IMG/VR virus record: IMGVR_UViG_3300033991_000115
Span: 1-38,652 of that record
Origin: a virus
Reading direction: 5' to 3' (one strand)
DNA: 38,652 nucleotides
Shown here: positions 36,911 to 38,652 of the stretch, one piece after another
Layout of the letters: every line of letters begins with the position of its first letter
Position numbering within the stretch: the stretch's first letter is position 1
Program-made: the position numbers and the translations under genes
The notes under the pieces: generated by a model
What the model saw: the letters and a program-made list of their open reading frames with translations, nothing else
Databases searched by the model: none
What the model was told of the DNA's origin: nothing

Positions 36911-37399
36911 ATGGATATTCTGAATCTAGGAGCGGGGAACAAGATCATTGCGGGGGCGGTAAATCACGACCTGCGGAAGCACCGGAAAGAGATCGACGTC
37001 GCACACGATTTGAATATCCTCCCCTGGCCATGGGCGGATGAATCGTTCGACGTGATCGTGGCGCGAGCGGTGTTCGAGCACCTGGACAATGATCTGATGG
37101 TCACGCTGAATGAGTGCTGGAGGATACTGAGGCCAGGGGGGAAGCTGGGGATCAAATTGCCGCTGTGGAGTGCGGAGCGGGCGCATGATGACCCGACGCA
37201 CCGGTGGTTTTTCACCATCCGGTCGCTGGATCAATTCTGCCCGGATACGAAACGGGGGCGGCAGTACGCCTTCTACACAGACAGGAAGTGGAAGTTCGTG
37301 AAGAGGCCAAAAGTGAATAAGGCGCAAACGTCCTTTTACGCCACGTTAAGCCCCATTAAGGGCACTTTAGAGGCAGTTAAGGTGGAGAAAGCCGGATGA
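36911..37399 (+). CDS. small SAM-dependent methyltransferase
   Basis: The 162-residue protein begins at ATG 36911. The AdoMet motif ILNLGAGNKI (about 3-12) and the later FDVIVARAVFEHLDND and ECWRILRPGGKLGIKLP segments are those of Methyltransf_11-type enzymes. It is shorter than typical (usually about 230 residues), with little substrate-recognition domain, so it may work with a partner protein. It is the fifth gene of the transferase block. The stop overlaps the next start (ATGA). Confidence 0.75.
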   Translation: MDILNLGAGNKIIAGAVNHDLRKHRKEIDVAHDLNILPWPWADESFDVIVARAVFEHLDNDLMVTLNECWRILRPGGKLGIKLPLWSAERAHDDPTHRWFFTIRSLDQFCPDTKRGRQYAFYTDRKWKFVKRPKVNKAQTSFYATLSPIKGTLEAVKVEKAG

Positions 37400-38139
37400 G
37401 CGATGGATGCGGGATCGTGGTGATGCGGAAGGGCGCAAAAATCTCTATGAGCAATGCGAAGAAATTGCACCTGGAGGTGCGGCAGGGCGGAAGTTGGTCG
37501 CTGCCGTGGGAGCGGACGCTGTTCATTGCCGGGGAGTACACGGTGCCGTGGGACCTGGTGCCGAGCGGGTTCCATTTCTTGCAGCGGTGGGACGCGGCGG
37601 CTCCGCTGTGGCGGTACGGGGTGCTGGCCGCGGACATTGGGACGGATGCGGAGCGGAAACGGACTGTAAAAGTCACATTGGATTTGCGGATTCCCCTCTA
37701 CGAGCCGGCGCTGCTGTTCGTGCAGGCGTCGGAGGCGGGGCGGGCGCTGATGAAGGCGTGGCGGTCGGAATGCCGGCCGGGCGATGACGAGCGGTTGGCG
37801 TTCCTGCGGGCGTTGCACATGGTGAAGCCGAGGTTCTGCGCGCTGCCCAGGTCATGGTTGGCGGAGGAGGAGCGGCGGGCGCGGCAGGATGCGGTGACGG
37901 AGAGGAATATCAGAAAGACAGTGAAACCATTGGTGACAGTGGAAATCGGGGCGGGGCGGTCCGTCAAATGTCACGCGGGAGATGAGGAGAAGGTGCGGGC
38001 CTATTACGCCACGCTGCATGCGGGCAGGGCGGCAGGGGGCAAGAAGAAGCGGGAGAAGGCTGAAGATAAGATGAGGAAGAAGCCAGTGGAGGACAAGGCG
38101 CAGAAGAAGGGGAAGGAGAAGGCAGAGGGCGATGGCTGA
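37396..38139 (+). CDS. unknown protein with glycosyltransferase-like C-terminal half and Lys-rich tail
   Basis: The 247-residue protein starts at ATG 37396, overlapping the previous stop. The central part (YEPALLFVQASEAGRALMKA, then WRSECRPGDDERLAFLRALH, RFCALPRSWL) follows the pattern of the C-terminal half of nucleotide-sugar transferases: a strand with LLF, then a W..C..G.DD.LAF.RALH helix. There is no DxD motif in the N-terminal part, so it is not a complete transferase by eye. The last 40 residues are very rich in Lys/Glu (KKREKAEDKMRKK, EDKAQKKGKEKAEGDG). It may be a partner or degenerate transferase. The 3' end overlaps the connector start by 8 bp. Confidence 0.5.
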   Translation: MSDGCGIVVMRKGAKISMSNAKKLHLEVRQGGSWSLPWERTLFIAGEYTVPWDLVPSGFHFLQRWDAAAPLWRYGVLAADIGTDAERKRTVKVTLDLRIPLYEPALLFVQASEAGRALMKAWRSECRPGDDERLAFLRALHMVKPRFCALPRSWLAEEERRARQDAVTERNIRKTVKPLVTVEIGAGRSVKCHAGDEEKVRAYYATLHAGRAAGGKKKREKAEDKMRKKPVEDKAQKKGKEKAEGDG

Positions 38140-38652
38140 TTTTTGTACGGTGCAGGACGTGGAGAATTTTCTCCAGATCGAGATCACGGCGGACGATAAG
38201 GTGGCGTCTGTCCAGCAGGCAATCACTTGGGCGACGGAGGCGATTCGGAATTATTGCCACCAGCACATCGATCTGGTGACGGATGACGTGATTACGCTGG
38301 ATTGTGCGGGGGGGACACGGGTGTTCCTGCCGGAGTTGCCGGTGGTGGAGGTGTCGGAGGTCGTGGAGGATGGGGAGGTGCTGGTGGAGGGGGCCGAGGA
38401 GGATTATCAATTGGGCCAGCACGGTATCCTCCACCGGGTGGGACAGGATTGGATGGCGGGGATTCAGGTCATTGAGGTGACCTATACACACGGATATGAT
38501 GCCTACGATTCGCTGCCGGATGACATTGTGGCGGTGGCCACCAGGGCGGCGGCCAGGGCGTACCAGGCGGGATTGAAAGCCTCGGAGACGGAGGGGGTGC
38601 CGGGGGTTTCGGCGATGAGCCTGGGGGATTATTCAGTGACTTATTCCAGCGA
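38132..38652 (+). CDS. head-tail connector protein (gp6-like), 5' part
   Basis: This gene encodes the adaptor that docks below the portal in HK97-type siphoviruses. It opens with ATG at 38132, overlapping the preceding gene by 8 bp, and begins MADFCTVQDVENFL, the usual helical N-terminus of this family. A central segment (VTYTHGYDAYDSLPDDIVAVATRAAA) is also typical. It has no stop before the window edge: 173 full codons plus the bases GA remain. Joining base 1 gives GAC, and the frame then runs to TAG at 107-109, for a protein of 209 residues. The intact frame and the family-typical C-terminus across the join show that the two window ends belong together. Confidence 0.85.
   Translation, partial: MADFCTVQDVENFLQIEITADDKVASVQQAITWATEAIRNYCHQHIDLVTDDVITLDCAGGTRVFLPELPVVEVSEVVEDGEVLVEGAEEDYQLGQHGILHRVGQDWMAGIQVIEVTYTHGYDAYDSLPDDIVAVATRAAARAYQAGLKASETEGVPGVSAMSLGDYSVTYSS

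Overview
The window is one complete genome of a temperate tailed phage (Caudoviricetes, siphovirus-like, HK97-type head). It appears to be circular. The head-tail connector gene that starts at 38132 runs off the right edge with two bases of a codon left over. Base 1 completes that codon, and the frame continues from base 2 to a TAG at 107-109. The reported length of 38652 bp is therefore probably the whole phage, opened inside a structural gene. The host cannot be read directly. High GC, GTG starts, sigma70-type promoters (TTGACA-N17-TAnnnT), an M23-type lysis enzyme and an attachment core copied from a tRNA-Met (CAT) gene are consistent with a bacterial host. Chloroflexota is only a weak guess, based on the style of the dispersed GCGGATTAAC repeats.

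Layout. (1) The rightward late module runs from about 23990 through the junction to 10950. It holds a lysis cassette (23990-25579), an HNH nuclease and both terminase subunits (25581-28209), small proteins, a portal/MuF fusion, protease and major capsid protein (28209-33141), a 5-kb block of sugar and small-group transferases (33147-38139), connector and tail-completion proteins (38132-1854), and the tail tube, frameshifted chaperones, tape measure, distal tail, hub and fibre (1856-10545). An intrinsic terminator follows at 10921-10950. (2) The leftward early module (21706 down to 10963) encodes a DnaA-domain initiator next to 22-bp iterons, small membrane proteins, a DNA methyltransferase, a membrane protein with a helix-turn-helix, an FtsK/HerA-like ATPase, a Mom-like DNA-modification protein and many small CxxC proteins. 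A second promoter with twin operators at 12355-12383 serves the last five genes. (3) The lysogeny region (21697-23880) has a tyrosine integrase, an attP core, a MerR/Xis-type DNA-binding protein, divergent promoters, and a small gene with its own promoter and terminator (a moron).

The most unusual content is the block between the major capsid gene and the connector gene: a two-domain glycosyltransferase, three SAM methyltransferase-like proteins, a sulfotransferase and a degenerate transferase-like protein. Its position suggests a pathway that builds a methylated and sulfated glycan on the virion. Other notable signals are a textbook -1 frameshift site in the tail chaperone genes, a family of 10-bp-unit repeats at late gene junctions that supply stop codons, protein C-termini and ribosome binding sites, and a DNA-level cluster of GTCAAG motifs inside the membrane-HTH gene.
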